Shown: positions 17,467-25,363 of the stretch, one piece after another
How the letters are laid out: each line of letters opens with the position of its first letter
Position numbering within the stretch: position 1 is the stretch's first letter
Assembly: GCF_000331025.1 (NCBI RefSeq)
Contig: NC_020055.1
Coordinates: forward strand, 1,892,370 to 1,956,369
Length of the DNA stretch: 64,000 nt
Reading direction: 5' to 3'
DNA from: Maridesulfovibrio hydrothermalis AM13 = DSM 14728
GTDB lineage: Bacteria; Desulfobacterota; Desulfovibrionia; Desulfovibrionales; Desulfovibrionaceae
Notes under the pieces: generated by a model
What the model was told of the DNA's origin: nothing
The model's database searches: none
Seen by the model: only the letters and a program-made list of their open reading frames with translations
Position numbers and translations under genes: made by a program

Positions 17467-17782
17467 AGTGATAAATTATAGAATCAGGAAGACTATGATA
17501 ATCCAACTTTAGTTGCAACAGACTTATAGATGATCTGTCTGCTGCAAATTACCTTTTTGTGTTGCTTATGGCGTAGAGTACGGGAGGTATGAAGGGAGAA
17601 AGCAAGGGGGGGGAAGTGCGGCTTTTAAGTAGTTATTGAGGTTAGTCATGTAACCCTTGAAATGATTGGTCATTTTAAGGATAGTCGTTTTGGGGTGATT
17701 GCAAAAATGTATTATTGATATTTTGTGACGTATTTAAGTCGGTAAATCCTTGCAAAAAAGTAATAAATTCTAAAAATGTTGT
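17467..17782. other. Gene-free region between rarD and the aromatic operon promoter
   Basis: No credible ORF is seen. It contains a G-rich run near 17607-17616 and a striking dyad at 17655-17680: CCTTgAAATGA, TTGG, TCATTTtAAGG, ten of eleven pairs. The dyad is about 100 bases upstream of the operon's promoter and could be an activator or repressor site. Confidence 0.45.
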
Positions 17783-17811
17783 TTGAAACATGGGGAGAAA
17801 GTAACAATAAT
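17783..17811 (+). promoter_or_regulatory. Sigma-70-type promoter of the aromatic operon
   Basis: TTGAAA (17783-17788), a 17-base spacer, and AATAAT (17806-17811) match the consensus at ten of twelve positions. Transcription would begin near 17818, inside an imperfect dyad at 17814-17833 (ACCAT...ATGGT), about 70 bases before the leader ORF. A second TTGACT at 17853 has no good -10. Confidence 0.65.
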
Positions 17812-17888
17812 CGACCATTATATTAATGATGGTAAAAAAATAAAGAAAGTTGTTGACTCTTTTTTGCAGGTTTGGTTACCTTACAGCC

Positions 17889-17990
17889 ATGCAGACTTTT
17901 AACACCCTTGGCGCCAGCCTCTCATATTTTTATTACTTTTATTTTTGGTGCACCCACGCTTGTGGTCGGGTGGAGGTTTGCTCGTTGTAA
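17889..17990 (+). CDS. Aromatic leader peptide (Tyr/Phe/Trp-rich attenuator ORF)
   Basis: A 33-codon ORF from ATG to TAA, not normally annotated. Codons 12-20 read SYFYYFYFW: four Tyr, three Phe and one Trp in eight consecutive codons, with one further Phe at codon 4. It lies between the operon's promoter and a strong intrinsic terminator, just before the aromatic amino acid genes. This is the layout of trpL/pheL-type attenuators, where a ribosome stalled by scarce charged tRNA frees an antiterminator. Here one peptide appears to read all three aromatic amino acids. The ribosome binding site before the ATG is weak; an in-frame TTG at 17853 is an alternative start that would keep the same control codons. 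Confidence 0.85.
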   Translation: MQTFNTLGASLSYFYYFYFWCTHACGRVEVCSL

Positions 17991-18022
17991 AAGTAATTAA
18001 GTACATAGCAAACGACCTCTAC
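17964..18022 (+). promoter_or_regulatory. Candidate antiterminator of the aromatic leader
   Basis: GTGGAG (17970-17975) pairs with CTCTAC (18017-18022) and GTTTGCT (17976-17982) with AGCAAAC (18007-18013), leaving a 3-base bulge. GGTC (17964-17967) can extend onto GGCC (18028-18031), which is part of the terminator's 5' arm. A competing small hairpin CACCC (17951-17955)/GGGTG (17968-17972) begins directly after the Trp codon. A ribosome stalled on the Tyr-Phe-Trp run would block CACCC and favour the antiterminator; one reaching the stop codon would cover the antiterminator's 5' strand. Folded by eye. Confidence 0.6.
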
Positions 18023-18024
18023 AG

Positions 18025-18068
18025 AAGGGCCGCAGGCGAAAATCGCCGGCGGCCCTTTTCTTTTTTTC
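18025..18068 (+). terminator. Attenuator terminator of the aromatic operon
   Basis: AAGGGCCGC (18025-18033) pairs with GCGGCCCTT (18049-18057). Inside it GGCGA (18035-18039) pairs with TCGCC (18043-18047) around AAA. TTTTCTTTTTTT follows. The first structural gene starts 60 bases downstream, so this terminator must be bypassed for expression. Confidence 0.92.
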
Positions 18069-18127
18069 AGGGGTCGCCAAGGGAGCGGGTCTTAAGTCTA
18101 AGAGGCGAACAGCAGGAGATTTTTAAA

Positions 18128-18928
18128 ATGCAGATTGGAAAAAGTATCAGACTGGAAAGGATTTTCAACCGTGATACTGAACGCACCATCATCGTACCTA
18201 TGGATCACGGCATAAGTGTCGGCCCTATTGAGGGTCTTCGGAATATGCGTGAAGCTGTCGGCGATATGGTTCAGGGCGGGGCCAATGCCGTTCTCGGACA
18301 TAAAGGACTCGTCCGCTGCGGTCACCGCATGGAAGGTCGCGATGTTGGTCTCATTATTCATCTTTCCGGTTCTACATCTCTCTCTCCTTTTCCCAATGCA
18401 AAAACTCTTGTCGGTACAGTTGAGGACGCTCTTCGTCTCGGTGCTGACGCTGTAAGTGTTCATTTAAACCTTGGTGATGAAACTGAAAGCCAGATGCTCA
18501 GTGATCTCGGTAAAGTCTCTTCCATTGCTACAGGCTGGGGGGTTCCGGTTCTGGCTATGGTTTACGCAAGAGGCCCTAAAATAAAAGACGAATTTGATCC
18601 TGAAATTGTTGCTCACTGCGCCCGTGTTGGTGAAGAGCTGGGAGCTGACATTGTGAAGGTCCCTTACACCGGTGACGTTGAATCTTTCAGCAGTGTTGTA
18701 GGCGGATGTTGTGTTCCGGTTGTGATTGCCGGCGGTCCTAAGCTTGATTCAACGCACGACTTTCTGCAGATGGTTTCAGATTCAATTACAGCAGGCGGTT
18801 CCGGTCTTTCTGTTGGAAGAAATGTGTTCCAGCATAAGAAGCGCATCAAGCTTGTAGAAGCTCTGCACAAAATTGTACATGAAGACGAAACCGTTGAAGC
18901 AGCCCTTGAATACATCGGCGAAGAGTAA
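18128..18928 (+). CDS. 2-amino-3,7-dideoxy-D-threo-hept-6-ulosonate (ADH) synthase
   Basis: A 266-residue class I aldolase-fold protein (DeoC/FbaB/LacD group). [31 protein letters not shown] and the Schiff-base Lys region [11 protein letters not shown] are visible. In the archaeal-type route this enzyme joins a deoxyketohexose phosphate to aspartate semialdehyde to make ADH, replacing DAHP synthase at the top of the shikimate pathway. Its partner, 3-dehydroquinate synthase II, is the next gene, which supports this over a simple fructose-bisphosphate aldolase. The start ATG 18128 is preceded by GGAG and follows the attenuator; frames extended further upstream would run through the terminator. 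First structural gene of the operon. Confidence 0.9.
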   Translation: MQIGKSIRLERIFNRDTERTIIVPMDHGISVGPIEGLRNMREAVGDMVQGGANAVLGHKGLVRCGHRMEGRDVGLIIHLSGSTSLSPFPNAKTLVGTVEDALRLGADAVSVHLNLGDETESQMLSDLGKVSSIATGWGVPVLAMVYARGPKIKDEFDPEIVAHCARVGEELGADIVKVPYTGDVESFSSVVGGCCVPVVIAGGPKLDSTHDFLQMVSDSITAGGSGLSVGRNVFQHKKRIKLVEALHKIVHEDETVEAALEYIGEE

Positions 18929-18945
18929 GGAATATCGGGGAAAAA

Positions 18946-19929
18946 ATGAAAAAGATAATTTTCAAAGCAATACCGTTTGATAAAAACCTTGTGACTCTGG
19001 CCCTTGAGTCCGGCGTTGACGCTGTACTCACCACTCCGGAGCATAAGGAGGCAATCGAATCTCTGGGCCGGGTGACAGTGATCACTCCTGATGAGCTGCC
19101 CACAGTCGCTGTTAATGAAAAGGCGGATGAAGAAATCGCTGTAAACCTAGATCAGAAGGGTCGGGAAGTGTGTCTTGCCGCAGGCTGGGAAATCATTCCG
19201 GTTGAAAATATACTTGCGCAGGTTGAGACACTCGCTCTTGAAGCTGAATCACTTGATCGGGCAAGGCTTGCTGCCGGAGTGCTTGAGCGCGGAGCTGATA
19301 CCATTGTGGTCACTCCAGAAGGCGCACCGGATCTTAAGACAATCGTTGCAGAGCTTAAACTCAGTCAGGGTAAAATGGAATTACAGAAAGCAGTAGTAAC
19401 TGAAATTGAGTCTGCGGGGCTTGGACATCGTGTCTGCGTTGATACTATCTCCATGCTTAAGAAAGGGCAGGGAATGCTGACCGGCAACTCCAGCGCATTC
19501 ACCTTTCTTGTTCACGCTGAAACTGAATCCAACCCATACGTTGCGGCCCGTCCTTTCCGCATAAATGCCGGAGCTGTTCATGCATATGCCCAGATGCCCG
19601 GTGATAAGACTGCTTATCTTGAAGAACTTTCTTCCGGTACAGAAGTGCTTATCGTGGATGCTGACGGGAAAACCTCTGTAGCAGTTGTCGGCAGAAGTAA
19701 AATTGAAGTTCGTCCTATGCTGCTGATCACCGCAGAAGTTGCGACCGCAGCCGGTCCTGTTTCCGGCAAAGTCTTTTTGCAGAACGCAGAGACTATCAGA
19801 GTTGTCAGCAGTGACGGTGAGCCGGTAAGTGTGGTAACACTTAAAGTCGGTGATGAAATTATGTGTCGCCTTGATGATGCAGGACGTCATTTCGGAATGC
19901 GCATCAGCGAAGATATTGTCGAGGAATAA
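18946..19929 (+). CDS. 3-dehydroquinate synthase II
   Basis: A 327-residue enzyme of the archaeal-type DHQ synthase II family, unrelated to AroB. It oxidatively deaminates and cyclises ADH to 3-dehydroquinate using NAD+. Recognisable stretches are AVVTEIESAGLGHRVCVDT, GQGMLTGNSSAFTFLVHAE, RPFRINAGAVHAY and the C-terminal LDDAGRHFGM. The gene begins 17 bases after the ADH synthase gene. The rest of the common pathway (aroD, aroE, shikimate kinase, aroC) is not in the window. Residue identities were judged by eye; the family call is strong. Confidence 0.93.
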   Translation: MKKIIFKAIPFDKNLVTLALESGVDAVLTTPEHKEAIESLGRVTVITPDELPTVAVNEKADEEIAVNLDQKGREVCLAAGWEIIPVENILAQVETLALEAESLDRARLAAGVLERGADTIVVTPEGAPDLKTIVAELKLSQGKMELQKAVVTEIESAGLGHRVCVDTISMLKKGQGMLTGNSSAFTFLVHAETESNPYVAARPFRINAGAVHAYAQMPGDKTAYLEELSSGTEVLIVDADGKTSVAVVGRSKIEVRPMLLITAEVATAAGPVSGKVFLQNAETIRVVSSDGEPVSVVTLKVGDEIMCRLDDAGRHFGMRISEDIVEE

Positions 19930-19933
19930 TATA

Positions 19934-21037
19934 ATGTCAGAATCCAGCAAAAATGATTTGGGTAACCTCAGGAAAGAAATTGATACCCTTGATAGCAGTA
20001 TCCTTGAACTCCTTAACAAACGCGCCGCAGCTTCACTTGCTGTAGGCAAGCTCAAGGCCGGGTCTTCCGACCAGATTTTTAAGCCTTTCCGGGAGCAGGA
20101 AGTTCTGCGCGGGCTGACCGGACGAAATTCCGGCCCTTTACCGGGTGAGCATTTGGAAGCCATTTACCGCGAAATTATTTCATCTTCACGCAGATTGCAG
20201 CGGCCTGAAAGGGTTGTCTATCTAGGCCCTGAAGGAACCTTTTCATATTTTGCCGGACTCGAACACATGGGGCGTCAGGCCGGTTTGATTCCCAAGAATA
20301 ATTTTGAAGATATTTTTGTCGCTGTGTCCAAGGGTGAAGCCGACCTCGGCATCATTCCCCTTGAAAATTCACTCAAGGGCACAGTGGGGCAGAATGTTGA
20401 TCTTTTCATGCGCTATCCCGTCTATATTCAGGATGAGATATACAGCCGCATCAGTCACGGCCTTATCAGCAAAGGTGTCGGAATTGACGAGATCAAAACT
20501 GTCTATTCACACTCCAAGGCATTAGAGCAATGCACCGGATGGCTTCGGGCCAACTTGCCCGGTGCAAAGCTCGTGTCTGTGGATTCCACTGCCAAAGCTG
20601 CCGAAATGGTCGCTGAAAGTGACGAGCCGTGTGCGGCACTGGGTAACATTAAGCTGGCAAATATATTCGGCCTGCACGTTGTGGCTGAAGCCATCGAAGA
20701 TTTACCTGATAACTGGACAAGGTTTCTGATCATCGGGCCAAAGCCGGGCATTGAAGGTAAAAGAGATAAAACAACAATACTTTTCACCACTCCGGACCGG
20801 CCCGGTGCATTGGTCAGTGTGCTTAACGAGCTTTCCGGCAAGGATATCAACCTGACCAAACTGGAATCACGCCCATTTCTCGGTGAGAAGTGGAAGTATA
20901 TGTTTTTTGTAGACCTTCAGGGTGATCTCACTGCGGAAGAGTATGAAAGTCTCATTGAGGATCTTAAGGGGCGTTGTCTGACGTTTAAAATTCTGGGCAG
21001 TTATCCCGGCGGTTCGCAAAACAGCAGTAAATTTTAG
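19934..21037 (+). CDS. pheA: Chorismate mutase / prephenate dehydratase (P-protein)
   Basis: A 367-residue bifunctional enzyme for phenylalanine synthesis. Residues 1 to about 90 are an AroQ-type chorismate mutase (LRKEIDTLDSSILELLNKRA). The prephenate dehydratase domain follows (YLGPEGTFSYFA, GIIPLENSLKGTV, and TRFLIIG as the usual T-R-F motif). The end is an ACT regulatory domain (KTTILFTTPDRPGALVSVL, LTKLESRP), which normally binds phenylalanine. The start ATG 19934 uses a GAGGA site that overlaps the stop of the previous gene, so translation is probably coupled. The frame can extend upstream, but that would overlap DHQ synthase II. Confidence 0.96.
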   Translation: MSESSKNDLGNLRKEIDTLDSSILELLNKRAAASLAVGKLKAGSSDQIFKPFREQEVLRGLTGRNSGPLPGEHLEAIYREIISSSRRLQRPERVVYLGPEGTFSYFAGLEHMGRQAGLIPKNNFEDIFVAVSKGEADLGIIPLENSLKGTVGQNVDLFMRYPVYIQDEIYSRISHGLISKGVGIDEIKTVYSHSKALEQCTGWLRANLPGAKLVSVDSTAKAAEMVAESDEPCAALGNIKLANIFGLHVVAEAIEDLPDNWTRFLIIGPKPGIEGKRDKTTILFTTPDRPGALVSVLNELSGKDINLTKLESRPFLGEKWKYMFFVDLQGDLTAEEYESLIEDLKGRCLTFKILGSYPGGSQNSSKF

Positions 21038-21099
21038 TTAGATTCGCTCAGGCATAAAGAAATATTTCAACGGACTGTAAAAAAGTCAGGATTATTCAA

Positions 21100-22434
21100 A
21101 TGACTTCTGATAAATACATAAAAATCAAAGCTCCTTCATCAAAGTCCCTGTCACACAGGGCGCTTATTGCGGGCGCGCTTTCAGAAGGGACCACTGTTGT
21201 GCTGGACCCGCTGGACAGCAATGATATCAATCGCACTATGGATTGCCTTAGTACAATGGGCGCAAAATTCCATGTGGATGCCGGTACGACCAATGTAACA
21301 GGCATGACCTCCGGCCCTAAAGGCGGGCAGAAGGAACCTGAAATTCTTGAAATGCGTGATTCCGGTACCACTTGCAGGCTGATCACTGCTCTGGCAGGTG
21401 CTGGCAAAGGACTTTTCCGCATACAGGGAACTCCGCGTATGCATGACCGTCCCATCGGCGCACTGACCGATGCCCTTGAATCTCAAGGCGTAAAGGTCAC
21501 CTTTTCCGATAAAGACGGCTACCCTCCGGTAACTCTCGAAGCTGATGGATTCAGCGGGCGTGAGATGGATATCTCTCTTGAAGAGTCCAGTCAGTATCTT
21601 TCAGGTCTGTTGCTTGCTGCGCCGCTTGCTCATGAAACTGCCATTATTAATGTCGTAGGTAAAAAAGCTGTATCATGGCCTTATGTAGCCCTGACTCTTA
21701 ACGTAATGGAAGATTTCAGAGTTTCATTCGAAGTTGAAACCATGCAGGATGGAACGTGGACCAAGGCCGACTGGAGAATGGTTGAAAAGGTTATTCCCGG
21801 TGAAATTCGTTTCCGGGTCAACCCTTCACCATATCAACGTGATGAATACCGTGTGGAAGGTGACTGGTCTAACGCATCATATTTTCTGGCAGCCGGGGCG
21901 GTCGGTAATAAAGCTGTTAAGATTGAAGGGTTGTCCACGGACTCACTTCAAGGTGATCGGGCGATTATGGGCATCCTTGAGTCTATGGGGGCACGGATTG
22001 AGAGTGATTCAAGCGGAGTAATTGTTCACCCTTCCAAATTGCACGGAGTTGAGGTAGACATGGGACTCTGTCCGGACCTCGTCCCCACAGTTGCGGTTGC
22101 AGCGGCTTTTGCTGACAGCCCGACCACCATTACAAATGTTGCTCATTTGCGTATTAAAGAATGTGACCGTCTTGAAGCAAGTGCTGCCGAGGTCATGAGA
22201 GCTGGCGGCAAGGCTGAGATGACTGATGATTCCATCACCATTATTCCCGGCAGGTTGAAAAAAACTGAGAGAATTGTTTTCTCCACTTATGACGATCATC
22301 GTCTGGCCATGAGTACCGCAATTTTTTCGCTGGCTGGTATAGAAGCTATCCCCGAAGAACCGGGATGTGTAAATAAATCATTCCCCGGATTCTGGGATGA
22401 ATGGGCAAAAGTAACCAAAGGAAATGGTTGTTAA
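21100..22434 (+). CDS. aroA: 3-phosphoshikimate 1-carboxyvinyltransferase (EPSP synthase)
   Basis: A 444-residue enzyme that joins shikimate 3-phosphate with PEP. The N-terminal APSSKSLSHRALIAGALSEG, the LDSNDINRTMDC segment, RDSGTTCRL (the usual G-N-A-G-T region is varied to D-S-G-T-T), and HLRIKECDRL and YDDHRLAMS near the C-terminus are visible. The altered loop suggests a class II-like or divergent EPSP synthase. It starts 62 bases after pheA with a modest AGG site and overlaps or abuts tyrA at its end. Confidence 0.95.
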   Translation: MTSDKYIKIKAPSSKSLSHRALIAGALSEGTTVVLDPLDSNDINRTMDCLSTMGAKFHVDAGTTNVTGMTSGPKGGQKEPEILEMRDSGTTCRLITALAGAGKGLFRIQGTPRMHDRPIGALTDALESQGVKVTFSDKDGYPPVTLEADGFSGREMDISLEESSQYLSGLLLAAPLAHETAIINVVGKKAVSWPYVALTLNVMEDFRVSFEVETMQDGTWTKADWRMVEKVIPGEIRFRVNPSPYQRDEYRVEGDWSNASYFLAAGAVGNKAVKIEGLSTDSLQGDRAIMGILESMGARIESDSSGVIVHPSKLHGVEVDMGLCPDLVPTVAVAAAFADSPTTITNVAHLRIKECDRLEASAAEVMRAGGKAEMTDDSITIIPGRLKKTERIVFSTYDDHRLAMSTAIFSLAGIEAIPEEPGCVNKSFPGFWDEWAKVTKGNGC

Positions 22435-23212
22435 AATGGAATGCGAGTTTAATAAAATACACAGCATAGCCGTCATCGGGTCCAGAGGACAGATGGGTGG
22501 CTTCCTTGCGCTCAAAGCTGAGCGTGCGGGTGTACTCGTACATCGTTTTGATCAGCCGATTGATGAAGCTGAACTTGCGCGATTACTTCCGGCTACCGAT
22601 TTTGTCCTGCTGTGCATTCCCGTAACAGTGATGGATGATGTACTGCCAAGAATTGTTCCGCATATGAAGAAGGGGGCAGTCCTTTCCGATGTAGGGTCCG
22701 TTAAAGGCCGGCCTTTGCAGCAGATGATCAGGGCTTACGATGGCCCTGTGGTGGGAACTCATCCTCTTTTCGGTCCGGTTATTCCGGCGGACTTCGATCC
22801 GACCGTTGCTCTCGTTGCCGGACGTGAGGAGGATAGAAGCTCTATTCTGGCGGTCAAAGACTTTTTTGAACGTCTGGATTTAGGTGCATTTGAGTCTACA
22901 GTGGAAGAGCATGACAAAGCTATGGCGATGATTCAGGCTTTGAATTTCAGCTCGACAATTGCTTTTCTGGCCTGTTCCAGAGAAATTCCTAATATTGAAA
23001 AATTTGTAACCCCGTCTTTCAAACGCAGACTTGAGTCTGCAAATAAGATGGTGACACAGGACAGCGATCTTTTCGTAACTATTTCTGATGCAAATCAGTA
23101 CAGCCACGAAGCAATTCGCCTGTTCCGTTCTTTTCTCTCCCTTGCAGCTGCTGGTGATATGGACCTTCTTGCCGGCCGTGCTTCCTGGTGGTGGCGTGAA
23201 AACAGTACCTAG
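22424..23212 (+). CDS. tyrA: Prephenate dehydrogenase
   Basis: A 262-residue NAD(P)-dependent enzyme of tyrosine synthesis. It has a Rossmann start (IAVIGSRGQMGGFLA), VLLCIPVTVMDDVLPRI, DVGSVKG and GTHPLFGP, the motifs of the TyrA family. There is no chorismate mutase domain, which fits, since the mutase is fused to pheA. Two starts are possible: ATG 22424, overlapping aroA by 11 bases, and ATG 22436, one base after its stop. The AAAGGA site is too close to the first and rather far from the second, so the sequence does not decide. A strong terminator follows, setting this first half of the cluster apart from the trp genes. Confidence 0.9.
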   Translation: MVVKMECEFNKIHSIAVIGSRGQMGGFLALKAERAGVLVHRFDQPIDEAELARLLPATDFVLLCIPVTVMDDVLPRIVPHMKKGAVLSDVGSVKGRPLQQMIRAYDGPVVGTHPLFGPVIPADFDPTVALVAGREEDRSSILAVKDFFERLDLGAFESTVEEHDKAMAMIQALNFSSTIAFLACSREIPNIEKFVTPSFKRRLESANKMVTQDSDLFVTISDANQYSHEAIRLFRSFLSLAAAGDMDLLAGRASWWWRENST

Positions 23213-23236
23213 GGAGAAGTGTATCTGAAAAAGATT

Positions 23237-23271
23237 AAGCCGCATTCTCCCGTGAGAATGCGGCTTTTTTT
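23237..23271 (+). terminator. Internal terminator between tyrA and trpE
   Basis: AAGCCGCATTCTC pairs perfectly with GAGAATGCGGCTT around CCGT, followed by TTTTTT. It lies between two halves of what otherwise looks like one operon. No convincing second promoter or leader ORF was found in the 86 bases before trpE. Confidence 0.9.
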
Positions 23272-23357
23272 ATATTAAAAATTGGTGTGAGTACTTATAG
23301 TTTTTAGAGGGGACCGTCTACTCATCACCGAAGCGCATCAAAAATGGAGAAATGAAC

Positions 23358-24773
23358 ATGAAAATTGAATTAACGCAGTACGGCAAATGGTTGCCGGCTG
23401 ATACGCAGACCCCGATCAGCCTCTATCTGGGGCTGGTGGGGGATGCGCCCGGAATATTGCTGGAAAGTGCTGAAGTTGACGGCCGTCTTGGCCGTTACAG
23501 CCTGATCGCATGGGATTTCAGACTTAAGCTTTCGCCTGTGCGTGGAAAATTGTCTGTGGAATGTGCTGATTCCAGATTGGCCGGGCTGGCGAGTTATTCA
23601 GGCATGGATTTTCTTGAGGGGCTGCGTGCAGTGATGAAGGCTCTGCATGTTAATACCCATGCGGAAGTTGGAGAGCTTCCTGCACTTACCCGCGGTCTTT
23701 ATGGAACACTTGGTTACGGCATTGCCGGTATGCTTGAGCCTAAACTTAAAGATAAACTGCCTGCTGAAGATGCTGAGGTCCGTCTTGCTCTGCCGGGCAG
23801 GGTGGTTCTGTATGATCATCTGAAGCATAGCTGCTGTTTTCTATCTTTGGATAAAGGTGCTGTTCCCGAGTTTACTCCTCCTGTTTTCGGAGCTGTGTGT
23901 GAATCTACAACAGTCGGTGAACCTGTGGCTGTTCCGGGGCGTGAAAAATATATTGAAGGTGTGAATAAAGTTCGGGATTTGATTGCTGAGGGTGAGTGCA
24001 TTCAGGTAGTGCTTTCCACCCGTTTTTCAGCTCCGTTCAGCGGTGATTCTTTCGATCTGTACCGCAGGCTGCGTCAGGCTAATCCTTCACCGTTCATGTT
24101 TTATATGAAATTCAGCCGTGAGGAAATTCTGCTTGGTTCATCCCCTGAAATGATGGCCCGTTGCGAAAGGGGCAGACTGGAGGTCCGGCCCATCGCCGGA
24201 ACCCGTCCGCGCGGTAAGGATGCAGCCGGAGACCGCAAGTATGCTGAAGAACTTCTTGCTGACCCTAAAGAGTGCGCTGAACATGTTATGCTGGTCGACC
24301 TTGGCCGGAATGACCTTGGGCGTATTGCCAAGCCCGGTTCTGTTTCAGTGGAAAAGTTTATGCAGATTGAATACTTCAGCCACGTTATGCACATCACATC
24401 TTATGTGGAGGCAGATCTTCGTGATGATCATGATGCAATTGATGTTTTGCAGGCCACCTTTCCGGCGGGGACTCTTTCCGGTGCACCTAAGATCAGGGCT
24501 ATGGAGATCATTTCTGAAATCGAGGAGGTTCCCCGCGGTCCCTACGGCGGCTGCATCGGCTTTATCGGCCTTGATAAGGATGCCATCAATCTGGATACCG
24601 GAATCACCATCCGTTCCATGTGGATTCGTGACGGCAAATGTCACTGGCAGGCCGGGGCCGGAATTGTCTATGATTCCGATCCTGAAATGGAATGGCTTGA
24701 GTGTAATAACAAGGCTAGAGTTTTAAGGGAAATTTTGCAGTCGGAGGGCGGAGATGTTTTTACTCGTGGATAA
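23358..24773 (+). CDS. trpE: Anthranilate synthase component I
   Basis: A 471-residue chorismate-binding enzyme of tryptophan synthesis; it makes anthranilate from chorismate with ammonia supplied by TrpG. The C-terminal catalytic half shows IQVVLSTRF, PSPFMFYMKF, GSSPEMMAR, RPIAGTRPRG, HVMLVDLGRNDLGRI and FPAGTLSGAPKIRAMEII. The N-terminal half carries an LLESAEVDGRLGRYS segment, the LLES-type element involved in tryptophan feedback binding. ATG 23358 is preferred to ATG 23352 because GGAG is eight bases before the former and only two before the latter. Its end overlaps trpG by 20 bases. Confidence 0.95.
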   Translation: MKIELTQYGKWLPADTQTPISLYLGLVGDAPGILLESAEVDGRLGRYSLIAWDFRLKLSPVRGKLSVECADSRLAGLASYSGMDFLEGLRAVMKALHVNTHAEVGELPALTRGLYGTLGYGIAGMLEPKLKDKLPAEDAEVRLALPGRVVLYDHLKHSCCFLSLDKGAVPEFTPPVFGAVCESTTVGEPVAVPGREKYIEGVNKVRDLIAEGECIQVVLSTRFSAPFSGDSFDLYRRLRQANPSPFMFYMKFSREEILLGSSPEMMARCERGRLEVRPIAGTRPRGKDAAGDRKYAEELLADPKECAEHVMLVDLGRNDLGRIAKPGSVSVEKFMQIEYFSHVMHITSYVEADLRDDHDAIDVLQATFPAGTLSGAPKIRAMEIISEIEEVPRGPYGGCIGFIGLDKDAINLDTGITIRSMWIRDGKCHWQAGAGIVYDSDPEMEWLECNNKARVLREILQSEGGDVFTRG

Positions 24774-25326
24774 TTTTGATTCGTTCACCTTCAATCTGGT
24801 TCAGGCATTTCAGCAGTTAGGTGCTGAGCCGCTGGTACTGCGCAATGACCGTGAAGACATTCTGGAACTGGCTGAGTCCGGTAAGCTGAAAAGAGTTTGC
24901 CTTTCGCCCGGTCCCAGCCGTCCTGAGAATGCAGGACTGTCACTGGAATTTTTAAGCCGATTATCCAAAGATGTTCCTGTTCTAGGTGTTTGTCTCGGTC
25001 ACCAGACTCTTGGATATCACGGTGGGGCTTCAATTGTGAGGGCCGGACGTATCATGCATGGCAAGACTTCTGCCGTTTTTCATAAAAAAGAAGGACTTTT
25101 CAGCGGGATGGACGATCCATTTCAGGTCTGCCGTTACCATTCACTGGTGGTCAATGTTGATGAAGCACCAGATATGATGGAACTGACCGCCTGGACAGGA
25201 CAGCGTGAAGTTATGGGGATGCGTTATAAAGATCGTCCCTGGGCGGGGGTGCAGTTTCACCCTGAATCCATTCTGACTCCAGACGGTCCGAAGCTTTTGA
25301 AAAACTTTTTGGACGGCAATATTTAG
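24754..25326 (+). CDS. trpG: Anthranilate synthase component II (glutamine amidotransferase)
   Basis: A 190-residue class I glutamine amidotransferase. The catalytic triad is visible: Cys in VLGVCLGHQTLGYH, and His and Glu in GVQFHPESILTPDG. DNFDSFTFNLVQ at the start is typical of TrpG/PabA. Starting inside the end of trpE, with GGAG just before ATG 24754, it is translationally coupled to its partner. It is not fused to trpD. In principle it could also serve a PabB, but the context is plainly tryptophan. Confidence 0.95.
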   Translation: MFLLVDNFDSFTFNLVQAFQQLGAEPLVLRNDREDILELAESGKLKRVCLSPGPSRPENAGLSLEFLSRLSKDVPVLGVCLGHQTLGYHGGASIVRAGRIMHGKTSAVFHKKEGLFSGMDDPFQVCRYHSLVVNVDEAPDMMELTAWTGQREVMGMRYKDRPWAGVQFHPESILTPDGPKLLKNFLDGNI

Positions 25327-25363
25327 CCGCTATCATTAATATATAAGGACAAAGGTGAACAAA

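Noticed and set aside
17853-17882. TTGACT as the -35 of the aromatic operon
   Set aside because: No acceptable -10 lies 16-18 bases downstream; the TTGAAA/AATAAT pair at 17783-17811 is far better.
23272-23357. A second leader peptide or promoter for trpE
   Set aside because: There is no ATG-initiated short ORF with Trp codons, and the TTGGTG/TAGAGG pair matches the consensus poorly.
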